This document shows positions 8,093-14,349 of a stretch of DNA of 34,257 bases, one piece after another. Under the pieces are notes generated by a model. That model did not search any database, was not told the DNA's origin, and was given only the letters and a program-made list of their open reading frames with translations. The DNA lies in IMG/VR virus record IMGVR_UViG_3300007734_000605, positions 1 to 34,257 of that record; one strand, written 5' to 3'. A program made the translations under genes and the position numbers. This stretch comes from a virus. Position 1 is the stretch's first letter; the number at the start of each line of letters is the position of its first letter.

Positions 8093-8720
8093 TGATTATC
8101 TTTTTTAGTTTAGTTAATGTTTTTATTGTTTGTTTTATTTCTTCGGGATAACGATGGATGCTATTCCGTTTCATATTTTCAGCTCTTGTTATACACATTA
8201 GATTTTCGACTGAACAATCTTCTGTTGAACCAATAAAAGCAAGAATCTTTCCTTTTGGAAGCTTACCGTTAATTTGCTCCCAATTATATACGTGTAACAT
8301 CTGCCATTTACCTAGTGATATTCTTATATGCTTATAAACTCGTTTTGTTTTAGAATCAGCACGATAAGTAATTATACCATCATGTAAGGTGTTTGGCGGT
8401 TTATTTCCTTTTTTAAAGGTTGTTTTTAAGGAATTAGATTTACTTTGTTCACTCATAAAGTCATTCCACTTCTTCCCAGTGTTGAATGGTATGTGATTTT
8501 TTTTAAACCTACTAGCCATACCAAAATTACCATTTATCATTCTGCCCGAAGATTCTGATTTGTTAAATTCTTCTGTTTTTTTTAATCCCATTAAATTTGC
8601 CTGAGAATAAATTGATCTAACACTCCTATTTAATTTTGTTGCAATCAAATACGATAATGTAGAAGGATAATCTTTTTTCATGATTATTAATTCTTTTTCA
8701 GTCCATAATTTTCTACTCAT
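8079..8720 (-). CDS. HNH endonuclease-like protein with N-terminal HTH
   Basis: Residues 4-50 of this 213-residue protein look like a Myb/SANT- or GcrA-like DNA-binding domain (WTEKELIIMKKDYPS, then NRSVRSIYSQANLMGL). Residues 115-190 follow the phage HNH pattern: a strand pair, LHVYNWEQINGKLPKG (142-157), VENLMCITRAENMKRNS (171-187). The central histidine expected in the usual HHxDG stretch is replaced by AFIGSTED, so the canonical metal site looks incomplete. It may still be active like other phage variants with this F-x-x-G pattern, or may only bind DNA. It lies directly downstream of the iteron field and could act there. Confidence 0.6.
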   Translation of the reverse strand: MSRKLWTEKELIIMKKDYPSTLSYLIATKLNRSVRSIYSQANLMGLKKTEEFNKSESSGRMINGNFGMASRFKKNHIPFNTGKKWNDFMSEQSKSNSLKTTFKKGNKPPNTLHDGIITYRADSKTKRVYKHIRISLGKWQMLHVYNWEQINGKLPKGKILAFIGSTEDCSVENLMCITRAENMKRNSIHRYPEEIKQTIKTLTKLKKIINGKK

Positions 8721-8736
8721 TTTACGATATATTTCA

Positions 8737-8979
8737 TTTTAAACCATTTTAAACTATTTTAAACCAATTTTAAACCAAACAATTCAATGTTTATAAGGCT
8801 TTGAGTACTTATTTTAAACTTTTAAACCATTTTTAGTTTAAAATATATTTTTTATTTTTTAAAAATTATTTTTTTTAATTATAACTTTAAACTAAAATAG
8901 GTTTAAAATCGCTGTGTCCTTAGTGTAACTAATTAACCAATGATTAAACTAGGTTTAAAATGGTTTAAAAGGTTTAAAA
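8737..8979. repeat. Iteron-like TTTAAAC repeat field, candidate replication origin
   Basis: Twelve copies of the heptamer TTTAAAC, in either orientation, lie within 243 bp. Four plus-orientation decamers TTTTAAAC(C/T)A start at 8737, 8747, 8757 and 8768, about one helical turn apart, with two more at 8812 and 8820 and one heptamer at 8885. Inverted copies lie at 8834, 8899, 8951, 8961 and 8970. Between the clusters, 8844-8884 is almost pure A/T. Inverted iteron clusters around an easily melted core, next to SSB, recombinase and primase genes, fit a replication origin. A repressor-binding operator array is the main alternative. The last copy overlaps the SSB stop codon. Confidence 0.6.
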
Positions 8980-9306
8980 TGGCAGTCCATCACTTACTTC
9001 ATTACTTAGACTAGGTGTTGATTCGTTTATGTTACTCAAAACTTCCAATCTCCAGCATTCTAAGGTATTAAAATACTTTACTTCGCCCTGAGCATTTGTC
9101 CACTCCTTACCACGTAAATTTATGTGAGCAATTACTTGACTTCCTACTGGTAAATTATCAAATAAGAGTACTTTTTCTTGACTACACTGGATTAAAATGT
9201 GCTGAGGGAACTTATCCTCAACAGTTAAAATTACATCCCTTGTTTTGAATTTATCGGATACATGTTTAGTTGCTCCAATTTTCTTAATTATTCCTTTTAT
9301 TTCCAT
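8974..9306 (-). CDS. DUF3127-type single-stranded DNA-binding-like protein
   Basis: The preferred ATG at 9306-9304 gives 110 residues starting MEIKGIIKKIG; the frame is open for six further codons only to a GTG. The body matches the DUF3127 OB-fold family common in Bacteroidota and their phages, including LRGKEWTNAQGEVKYFNTLE (65-84). The protein ends DGLPF, resembling the acidic, hydrophobic tip that bacterial SSB proteins use to recruit partners. It probably coats single-stranded DNA during replication and recombination, next to the YqaJ and ERF genes. The stop codon lies inside the last iteron. Confidence 0.8.
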   Translation of the reverse strand: MEIKGIIKKIGATKHVSDKFKTRDVILTVEDKFPQHILIQCSQEKVLLFDNLPVGSQVIAHINLRGKEWTNAQGEVKYFNTLECWRLEVLSNINESTPSLSNEVSDGLPF

Positions 9307-9315
9307 TTTTATAAC

Positions 9316-9335
9316 TCGGTTCACCGATATACCGA
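9316..9335. promoter_or_regulatory. Inverted repeat TCGGT-TC-ACCGA before SSB-like gene
   Basis: TCGGT (9316-9320) and ACCGA (9323-9327) form a short palindrome, and ACCGA recurs at 9331-9335. The GC-rich half-sites stand out in an AT-rich gap and lie 10-30 bases upstream of the SSB-like ATG. They could be a protein operator or a small hairpin near the ribosome site. No regulator is identified. Confidence 0.3.
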
Positions 9336-9347
9336 AAGATTTTAAAA

Positions 9348-9623
9348 TTAAAAACCTTTTTCTAAAAAATGTATTCTTGATTCAACTGCAATTTTTTGCG
9401 TATATTTTGGATTTGTATTTAAAATAAACCACTTTAAATAGTTTAGATCAGCGCATGAAGATATTGTTTGACCTTTATATTTTCCTATATAAAATTTAGG
9501 AATTTGATATGGCATATTTTTAATAAATTTCTGACACCCATTGCAAGTTGCAACATTTTGACCATTTTTCATAATGGTAATGTAATCATCAATTAAACCA
9601 CAATTTTTACAAGTTATTTCCAT
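9348..9623 (-). CDS. Small zinc-ribbon protein
   Basis: The 91-residue protein has two CxxC pairs, CKNCG (5-9) and CNGCQ (27-31), that form a probable zinc ribbon. This is followed by FYIGKYKGQTISSCADLNYL (44-63), which resembles the GKYKGxxxxDLxYLxW pattern of DUF3820-like proteins. It lies between the SSB-like and YqaJ exonuclease genes, with a 2-base gap upstream, so it is probably co-expressed with the recombination set. A role in nucleic-acid binding is likely but not shown. Confidence 0.65.
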   Translation of the reverse strand: MEITCKNCGLIDDYITIMKNGQNVATCNGCQKFIKNMPYQIPKFYIGKYKGQTISSCADLNYLKWFILNTNPKYTQKIAVESRIHFLEKGF

Positions 9624-9625
9624 TT

Positions 9626-10228
9626 TTAGAATTGTTTATTTTTATTTAATTCAATTACAAAATTATCACGAATAGCAACAGCTTCAAGTATTCTACTCTT
9701 AATTAAATCAATCATCACTTCATCACGCAGTACAATGATTTCGTGCCACATTTCAATACTATTAAAAATGATATAATTAAAAAAATGTGCTTGGTTGCTA
9801 TTAGTAACTAACATTTCCATCTGCATTTGTGCAATATATTCTTTATCAATAGCATCATAACCTTTTGCTACTAAATTAAAGAATTTAGCACTTCTAGGGC
9901 ATTTAATTTCCAAAACTGCATTAGTACCCACCAAACCATCAGGAGAAGCACCTGCGTTGTTTTCGTAGGCAAAAAAGGAACATTTCTCAACATCCCAAAT
10001 ACTCATAGATTTAAACTTATTAAATGCAAAGGGTTCTAAATTTAACCCCCTCTGCATATCAAATGTGATAAGTCCTTCATCTTGATTCCTACCAAATACT
10101 ATTTCTGCTGCATTTTCAAAAGCATAGGTTTTACCTGTTTCACCTAGTCCTTTTATACCTAGTAATTTATGTATTTGTGATCCAGTGAACTTACCAACCC
10201 TTGCATCTAACCAAATGTCTTTATCCAT
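9626..10228 (-). CDS. YqaJ/lambda-exonuclease-family recombination nuclease
   Basis: The product is 200 residues, normal for YqaJ-like exonucleases. Residues 60-66 (RGLNLEP) match the helix carrying the conserved glutamate. AGASPDGLV (92-100) gives the catalytic aspartate, LEIKCP (106-111) the E-x-K pair, and YIAQMQMEM (131-139) the Q-containing helix. Such enzymes digest one strand of double-stranded DNA ends to make single strands for annealing. The ERF-type annealing protein is encoded just upstream (12-base gap), so the two form a Red-like recombination pair. Confidence 0.9.
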   Translation of the reverse strand: MDKDIWLDARVGKFTGSQIHKLLGIKGLGETGKTYAFENAAEIVFGRNQDEGLITFDMQRGLNLEPFAFNKFKSMSIWDVEKCSFFAYENNAGASPDGLVGTNAVLEIKCPRSAKFFNLVAKGYDAIDKEYIAQMQMEMLVTNSNQAHFFNYIIFNSIEMWHEIIVLRDEVMIDLIKSRILEAVAIRDNFVIELNKNKQF

Positions 10229-10240
10229 TATAATAATTTT

Positions 10241-10786
10241 TTAACTGATTAATAATAATTTTACTGTTTCTGATAACTGGTATTTCTTTTCAATCTGATC
10301 CAATGTGCCGCCATCGGAAATATACTTCAAAGCTTCTTGAAATTGTGGGCTGTTTTCATTTAGATAACTTTTTGGAGCAATTTTTTTTACTTCGGGCTGT
10401 GATGCCTTAGCCCCATCGTCATCCTCGCTACCTATATTTACAAATGATTGCAGTCCGTATCTTCGTGCATAGGTAATACCACTACCTTGCGCCTGTGCAT
10501 CATTCTGCTTTGAGTATATTATCTCTGTTAAACTAGATAGCCATTCGCCTGATTCATGCAGCAAAATAGTATTAATGAAGTTCTTACCAGCAATATGAAC
10601 CATAGGCTGTAATGCACTGATTCCATTAATATTCAATGCAGGAATACAAGCTTCTCTCACGCTGTTTAAGTCTGCGTATTTTGATTTAAAAAAGGGATTA
10701 ACATTATCTTTAGATGCGTTACCCATCGACATTTGAGCTTTAATTAAAGCTGCCGAAATTTTAGTGATTGTGTTTGATGTTTCCAT
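10241..10786 (-). CDS. erf: ERF family single-strand annealing protein
   Basis: This 181-residue protein matches the ERF recombinase family. NPFFKSKYADLNSVREAC (30-47) is the diagnostic early segment, and residues about 99-118 (QGSGITYARRYGLQSFVNIG) form the conserved core, followed by an acidic EDDDGAKA stretch. ERF proteins anneal complementary single strands during phage recombination or genome circularisation. The C-terminal 45 residues look like a small helical module (EALKYISDGGTLDQIEKKY). The partner exonuclease gene lies 12 bases downstream. The start ATG follows an A/T-rich leader without a clear Shine-Dalgarno sequence, as is common in Bacteroidota. Confidence 0.9.
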   Translation of the reverse strand: METSNTITKISAALIKAQMSMGNASKDNVNPFFKSKYADLNSVREACIPALNINGISALQPMVHIAGKNFINTILLHESGEWLSSLTEIIYSKQNDAQAQGSGITYARRYGLQSFVNIGSEDDDGAKASQPEVKKIAPKSYLNENSPQFQEALKYISDGGTLDQIEKKYQLSETVKLLLIS

Positions 10787-10806
10787 GTTTTAAGGGGGAT
10801 TTAGGT

Positions 10807-11076
10807 TTAAGCGTAATTTAATAAAGAAATATATTCAAGTGCAGTTTTGTAAGCAAAATCAAACTCCTCCTCTGTGCATTGCTTTGCACCAAAATTAAAA
10901 GCATGGTCTGCCAGTGTATTTTGAATTTTACAAGCCTTCTCGCCTGGATAAGATACACATATAGCATCCCAGTTGTTACTTCCGTATACCTTATAAAAAT
11001 GCCCATCTGATAGGGAATAATAAGGTAGTTGAACTTCTATTTGATTAGTTGTGGTTGTTCTGATTTCGATTTTCAT
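10807..11076 (-). CDS. Hypothetical protein, 89 aa
   Basis: No family is recognised. The protein begins with a beta-rich segment (MKIEIRTTTTNQIEVQLPYY) and ends with a helical stretch (EEEFDFAYKTALEYISLLNY). Two cysteines (40 and 49) are too far apart for a zinc site. It sits 20 bases upstream of the ERF gene and 4 bases after the previous stop, so it is part of the early transcript. The coding frame is supported by this packing and by bacterial-style codon use. A host-directed early function is possible but untested. Confidence 0.55.
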   Translation of the reverse strand: MKIEIRTTTTNQIEVQLPYYSLSDGHFYKVYGSNNWDAICVSYPGEKACKIQNTLADHAFNFGAKQCTEEEFDFAYKTALEYISLLNYA

Positions 11077-11080
11077 AGTT

Positions 11081-11287
11081 TTAAGAATTTAGTTGGTTAA
11101 TATAATCGTTTTCTGTAAAAAAGCAATCTGTATTCCTAGTGTTAATCATTCTTTCGTAAGCTGCCAACACCTTAGCATTGTTGGTTATAAGCACGAACTC
11201 TTGAACTCTAGCCTTGTAAAATTTATCCCAATACTTATCTTTTTCATGCTTTTCGGTAAGTTTGAAATATTCGTCAGTTAGCTTCAT
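11081..11287 (-). CDS. Hypothetical protein, 68 aa
   Basis: This is a small charged protein, predominantly helical (EKHEKDKYWDKFYKARVQEF), with no recognised domain. The ATG at 11287-11285 lies within the last codons of a 46-residue zinc-finger-like gene (14-bp overlap), and the stop is 4 bases before the next start. That arrangement supports translation in one polycistronic early message. Nothing more specific can be said about its role. Confidence 0.5.
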   Translation of the reverse strand: MKLTDEYFKLTEKHEKDKYWDKFYKARVQEFVLITNNAKVLAAYERMINTRNTDCFFTENDYINQLNS

Positions 11288-11414
11288 TTTCTATACATTT
11301 AGGGCAATAGTTAGTTATTCTGTTGTATTCCATTTCCTCCTTACATTCGTGGCAATAAGTAATATCATCATCAAATGCAGGAGGGGTTTCTAATTTCCAA
11401 TTATCGTAGTTCAT
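11274..11414 (-). CDS. Small CxxC zinc-ribbon protein, 46 aa
   Basis: The frame starts MNYDNWKLETPPAFDDD and continues with CHECKEEMEYNRITNYCPKC: two CxxC pairs 14 residues apart, a compact zinc-ribbon pattern. The ATG (11414-11412) is 2 bases after the previous stop, and the end overlaps the next gene by 14 bp, filling what would otherwise be a gap in the operon. Conservation of all four cysteines in so short a frame supports a real gene. The role is unknown; nucleic-acid or protein binding is likely. Confidence 0.6.
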   Translation of the reverse strand: MNYDNWKLETPPAFDDDITYCHECKEEMEYNRITNYCPKCIENEAN

Positions 11415-11416
11415 AG

Positions 11417-11674
11417 TTAGTAATTTATAGTTAATTCAAGTTCTTTTATTTTGGTTAATCTTATATACATTTTTTCTGCATTTTCTAAAGCTATTTCAGG
11501 GCTATATCCACTGCCATAAGCATTATAATCTTTAAAATAAAATGTAGCATCAAATGTAGGCTTATCGTTTGAACTCCATTTCATAACTTGTACATAATAA
11601 TTTTCTACATCCATAAAATTCTCGGCTAACTTTTTAGCCATTGTTTCAAATTCTGATAGTGATATTGTTTTCAT
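11417..11674 (-). CDS. Hypothetical protein, 85 aa
   Basis: The acidic protein has an N-terminal helix (SLSEFETMAKKLAENFMDV) and a beta segment (YYVQVMKWSSNDKPTFDATFY) followed by a C-terminal helix (ALENAEKMYIRLTKIK). This alpha-beta-beta-alpha order could form a small independent fold, but no family is recognised. It overlaps the upstream gene by 4 bp (ATGA), indicating coupled translation. It belongs to the run of short genes between the recombination set and the early promoters. Confidence 0.5.
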   Translation of the reverse strand: MKTISLSEFETMAKKLAENFMDVENYYVQVMKWSSNDKPTFDATFYFKDYNAYGSGYSPEIALENAEKMYIRLTKIKELELTINY

Positions 11675-11910
11675 TTTTTTTTGCCCTTGCAGGACTTGTT
11701 AAATTGATTAATAAATAAAGTTACATTTTTGATTTCTCGAACTAATACATTTTTAATCCACTTTTTTTTATGGAATGGTAAATCTTTGTCAATATTAGTG
11801 TCATTCTCGGCAATCAGCTCAAGCGTGTATTTCTTTAGTTGCTCGATGTCATCTACCGATGGTTTCTTTTTTGTCAAGGTGATTTTTGTCATAAATTGTT
11901 TTTCTGTCAT
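11671..11910 (-). CDS. Hypothetical basic protein, 79 aa
   Basis: The protein is lysine-rich, especially at both ends (TLTKKKPS near residue 14 and CKGKKK at the C-terminus), and helical in the middle (VDDIEQLKKYTLELIAEN). The charge pattern could suit nucleic-acid binding. A second in-frame ATG six codons in is an alternative start. The gene overlaps the next one by 4 bp and is preceded by a weak hairpin. No family is recognised. Confidence 0.5.
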   Translation of the reverse strand: MTEKQFMTKITLTKKKPSVDDIEQLKKYTLELIAENDTNIDKDLPFHKKKWIKNVLVREIKNVTLFINQFNKSCKGKKK

Positions 11911-11919
11911 AATATAAGA

Positions 11920-11940
11920 ACTGGTTTTAGCAGAGCCAGT
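11920..11940 (-). terminator. Weak hairpin between early genes
   Basis: On the minus strand ACTGG and CCAGT form a 5-bp stem around an 11-base loop, followed by TCTTATATT. It lies between the 161-residue gene and the 79-residue gene. The stem is short and the T tract is broken, so at most it would attenuate transcription; it could also be chance. Confidence 0.25.
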
Positions 11941-11956
11941 ATGCTCTCGAATCTCA

Positions 11957-12442
11957 CTACGAGATTATATTCATTGTAGTTGATACGTATGGCAATGCCT
12001 TTAATTTTAAACGTAAATTGCTCAAAATAGAGTTATGCCTTACCATAAATGTTTGAGGATTGTAATTGGTTACTGCGGTAGCGTTAATCGTGGATGTTGT
12101 GATTGTTCTCCATGACCCGAACACCATCTTGCGCTTAGAAAAATAAGAGTACTTGTGTAACGGAGAATAGATACTCATGGAATACTCAACAGATTGAATT
12201 AAGCTAATTACCCTGTTACGTAATGCTTGTACAGCTATTACATCTTCATCCGTAGCCACTATACTATCAATACCTCTATCCTCAAAATTAATGTGAGATA
12301 AAGAAACGTGTGCGTGTTCTTGTGTACAGGCGAATATTTCGCCTTTAGAATTACCGCTATAATGGTTGCGGTAACAGATTGCATACTTGTAGCCCATTTC
12401 GATTGCTTCTTGTACGCTGCTAACATTAGTGTTTTTTTTCAT
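11957..12442 (-). CDS. Hypothetical early protein, 161 aa
   Basis: No family is recognised. The N-terminal part (SVQEAIEMGYKYAICYRNHY) looks like a small alpha-beta unit; the middle contains a helical stretch (ALRNRVISLIQSVEYSMSIY). The C-terminal third is rich in Ser, Thr and Asn. Its own -7 box lies about 40 bases upstream, making it the first gene of the transcript that runs into the small-gene cluster and then the recombination genes. Being first in an early operon is typical of host-takeover or regulatory proteins, but nothing in the sequence identifies one. Confidence 0.55.
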   Translation of the reverse strand: MKKNTNVSSVQEAIEMGYKYAICYRNHYSGNSKGEIFACTQEHAHVSLSHINFEDRGIDSIVATDEDVIAVQALRNRVISLIQSVEYSMSIYSPLHKYSYFSKRKMVFGSWRTITTSTINATAVTNYNPQTFMVRHNSILSNLRLKLKALPYVSTTMNIIS

Positions 12443-12482
12443 GATTTGTGAGATTTAAGGTTAGTAATTAATTTTCTTACAA

Positions 12483-12490
12483 CAAAGATA
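12483..12490 (-). promoter_or_regulatory. Bacteroidota-type -7 box (TATCTTTG)
   Basis: Minus-strand TATCTTTG matches the TAnnTTTG consensus exactly. A 14-bp perfect palindrome, ATTAAATATTTAAT (12493-12506), lies just upstream and could be an operator. No clear -33 TTG is present at the usual distance. The transcript would have a leader of about 35 bases before the 161-residue gene. Confidence 0.5.
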
Positions 12491-12555
12491 CAATTAAATA
12501 TTTAATTAATCATAATTTATTTTAACTTATTTTAATAATATTTTACATTTGCTAC

Positions 12556-12768
12556 TTAGACTAAGGATTTGCGACCTCTTTTTTTTGCTAAAACAGGGGG
12601 ATATTTCTCAATATCAACCATTTTTACAGGATTGCCGAATGGATTTTTAGCAGTTTCATGGTAAGTAAATTCAAGATGGCCATACCTTTGTCGCTGAATT
12701 ACTGATTGGAAGGATATTCCGCATAAATCTGCGTATGCTTGAACTGATTTGTATATTGGTTTTTTCAT
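12556..12768 (-). CDS. Small HTH-like DNA-binding protein with basic tail
   Basis: The 70-residue protein resembles small winged HTH or excisionase-type proteins: SVQAYADLCGISFQSVIQRQ (8-27) reads as a helix-turn-helix with recognition helix, followed by a beta-like wing. The tail KKRGRKSLV carries an RGR core like that of AT-hook peptides, suited to AT-rich minor grooves. It lies between two AT-rich promoter regions that each hold a TATCTTTG box, so it may regulate them. With no integrase nearby, an early regulator is more likely than an excisionase. The assignment is tentative. Confidence 0.5.
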   Translation of the reverse strand: MKKPIYKSVQAYADLCGISFQSVIQRQRYGHLEFTYHETAKNPFGNPVKMVDIEKYPPVLAKKRGRKSLV

Positions 12769-12772
12769 ATTT

Positions 12773-13150
12773 TTATAAATATATTTTATGTAATCCTTTA
12801 TTATTACCTTTTTTATCTATTTTAAAAAGAAATGAAGATTTGCCTGACTCTAACAATCCAAAAGTATCATCAAAATATTGCATCAAATCTCTTGATGAGA
12901 ATCTAAGCGAATGAGCATCCTTGCGTTTTAAAATAAAAGCATCAGCTTCATCATCCTTTAAAACATAGGCAGTCTTTTCTTTTTGATTAAATCCAAACAT
13001 TAAGCCATCATTATTATCTACCTTTAAAATCTTTGCCACAATATCGCTAACAATAAATCGAGCATTTTTTAATTCTAATTTTATAACTGGATTTTTATTA
13101 GTTCTTAATTGACAGTACTGAGTTCTTTTTACAAAAATTATATTTTCCAT
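12773..13150 (-). CDS. Hypothetical protein, 125 aa
   Basis: The protein starts MENIIFVKRTQYCQ and has an alternating beta-rich N-terminal half followed by a charged helical region (KEKTAYVLKDDEADAFILKR). No family is recognised. Its ATG is only four bases downstream of a TATCTTTG -7 box, so transcription would begin at or beside the start codon. It is followed after 4 bases by the HTH-like gene, so the two form a short unit, perhaps regulatory. The function is unknown. Confidence 0.55.
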   Translation of the reverse strand: MENIIFVKRTQYCQLRTNKNPVIKLELKNARFIVSDIVAKILKVDNNDGLMFGFNQKEKTAYVLKDDEADAFILKRKDAHSLRFSSRDLMQYFDDTFGLLESGKSSFLFKIDKKGNNKGLHKIYL

Positions 13151-13154
13151 TCTG

Positions 13155-13162
13155 CAAAGATA
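13155..13162 (-). promoter_or_regulatory. Bacteroidota-type -7 box (TATCTTTG) adjoining a start codon
   Basis: The box is identical to the one at 12483-12490. Only four bases separate it from the ATG at 13150-13148, so the predicted transcription start falls at the start codon and the message would be leaderless. The 13163-13220 stretch upstream is almost entirely A/T, with several TTAAATAA-like repeats, and shares TTTAATAATATTT with the region upstream of the other promoter. Confidence 0.5.
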
Positions 13163-13232
13163 ATAAAATTAATTAAATAAATAATTAAATAAAATAAATT
13201 TAATAATATTTATAAAATTACTTTGATTTTAA

Positions 13233-13463
13233 TTAGTCTTTAATGCAGAATCTTAATGAAATTTTATCCCCGATTGTAATTACTATTTCAATAACAAATG
13301 AAACAATAATCTTTTTTTGTAGTAATAATTGAAGCGTAGATAGCCCTATCCTTGCACTATCCCATTGTTTACAAAATATATCTTTAGCCCTCGAGCCTGT
13401 ATGTTCACCCTCTTGAATCTCAGCATCTAATGCTAATTCATCGTCTGTAAAGTCTGTATTCAC
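13233..13463 (-). CDS. Small lysis-region protein, 76 aa (GTG start)
   Basis: The acidic N-terminal half (NTDFTDDELALDAEIQEGEH) is followed by a helix and a hydrophobic stretch (IIVSFVIEIVITIGD) that could span or dip into a membrane. The GTG start overlaps the holin-like stop by one base (TAGTG), which supports coupled translation and the GTG choice. Proteins of this layout often follow holins in Bacteroidota phages, but the function is not known. It is the last gene of the lysis region. Confidence 0.5.
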   Translation of the reverse strand: MNTDFTDDELALDAEIQEGEHTGSRAKDIFCKQWDSARIGLSTLQLLLQKKIIVSFVIEIVITIGDKISLRFCIKD

Positions 13464-13705
13464 TAGCCTTTAAGAAATTCGTTATTCTCGTTTGATAGTA
13501 AATTCTTTAACAAATAAATAGCACCTGCTATTAATCCTGATATTAATAATTTACTAAAATCTTCTAATGTTGGAAGCTGACCAGTAGCATCTGTAATAGC
13601 TGATAGTATAGTAATAGCACCTGTTACAACTACTGTCAAACCTGCTATGATAGCAGACTTTGCAAGGTCTTTTAAATTTAGTTTTAAAAATTTCGATTCT
13701 TTCAT
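13463..13705 (-). CDS. Holin-like membrane protein, 80 aa
   Basis: Two hydrophobic segments, about residues 17-38 (SAIIAGLTVVVTGAITILSA) and 51-69 (LLISGLIAGAIYLLKNLL), are separated by a short acidic loop and flanked by lysine-rich ends. This fits a small two-helix holin that forms lesions in the inner membrane at lysis. It lies immediately downstream of a DUF5675 protein and close to a second small membrane protein, an arrangement typical of lysis modules. The start overlaps the DUF5675 gene by 4 bp. Confidence 0.65.
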   Translation of the reverse strand: MKESKFLKLNLKDLAKSAIIAGLTVVVTGAITILSAITDATGQLPTLEDFSKLLISGLIAGAIYLLKNLLSNENNEFLKG

Positions 13706-14112
13706 TTTATTATCAATTTAAAATTGTTAGGTAAAATTTCCATTAATTTCTTAAAGGTATTTGAGCTGTTGGTTACATCTAAATTCCCATCCTTATTCAT
13801 ATCTACGTGTTTATCTCCTACCGCTATACAACCCCTTAATTGTGATGCGTAATTAGCTTTATGTATCGCTATACCACTTCTATCCCTTACATTTAGAACT
13901 GTTACGTGCTGATAAGGAATGGCAGCAGTAGCTTCTTTTTTTTCACAACTATATTCTCCATAAGGAATACAGCTGATCTGCCTTGCATTATTATTCCATG
14001 CAAGTTCTAAAGTCATGCAGGAGAATAATTCAACACCACCATTTACAACCTCAAGAGTTCCAATGGTCTGTGATTGCGATAATTCTTTACGTATTACAAA
14101 AACTGAAATCAT
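13702..14112 (-). CDS. DUF5675-type protein, putative endolysin
   Basis: The 136-residue protein matches the DUF5675 pattern found in phage lysis modules: SCIPYGEYSCE (47-57), then VRDRSGIAIHKANYASQLRG (75-94) and CIAVGD. The order His84, then Cys95 in GCI, resembles the active-site arrangement of L,D-transpeptidase-like folds, so peptidoglycan processing is plausible. An N-terminal signal is absent, so release would need a holin, and holin-like genes lie on both sides with 4-bp overlaps. The enzymatic activity is inferred, not established. Confidence 0.65.
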   Translation of the reverse strand: MISVFVIRKELSQSQTIGTLEVVNGGVELFSCMTLELAWNNNARQISCIPYGEYSCEKKEATAAIPYQHVTVLNVRDRSGIAIHKANYASQLRGCIAVGDKHVDMNKDGNLDVTNSSNTFKKLMEILPNNFKLIIK

Positions 14113-14312
14113 TTAAAATAATTTTTTATTTTATTTGAAAACTTCTCATAATTTATAACACATAACATCAATGCAGAACAAATGGAAATAAATATTAATA
14201 CTATTCTTCCTATCTGCTCAATGTTATCTAAAGTACTAGCTACACCAGTAACTCCTGCTAATACGCTTAAAATTATATCTATAAATGTTTGTTCCTTAGT
14301 ACTCATACCCAT
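14109..14312 (-). CDS. Small membrane protein, second holin-like candidate
   Basis: The 67-residue protein has a moderately hydrophobic segment (FIDIILSVLAGVTGVAS, about 10-26) and a strong one (IVLIFISICSALMLCVINY, 37-55), ending in a basic tail. It overlaps the putative endolysin gene by 4 bp on its downstream side. It may be a holin, antiholin or spanin-like accessory. An alternative start two codons in (MSTKEQ) is possible. A short terminator-like hairpin lies just upstream, so lysis genes may have separate control. Confidence 0.55.
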   Translation of the reverse strand: MGMSTKEQTFIDIILSVLAGVTGVASTLDNIEQIGRIVLIFISICSALMLCVINYEKFSNKIKNYFK

Positions 14313-14330
14313 TGTTTTATTTTAAACACA

Positions 14331-14349
14331 TAAAACGCACTATTGCGCT
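14331..14349 (-). terminator. Short hairpin with T tract upstream of lysis genes
   Basis: On the minus strand CGCA-ATAG-TGCG, plus a closing G-T pair, forms a compact hairpin directly followed by TTTTA. It begins at the stop codon of the 73-residue gene and precedes the first lysis gene. The stem is only 4-5 bp, so it would be a weak, read-through terminator. Confidence 0.35.

Noticed and set aside
10818-11006. Second minus-strand frame inside the 89-residue gene
   Set aside because: It is out of frame with the better-packed 10807-11076 gene and has no supporting start context.
12443-13232. Lysogeny module with integrase and attachment site
   Set aside because: No integrase, no clear CI-like repressor and no tRNA-like attachment sequence were seen; the HTH protein alone is not enough.
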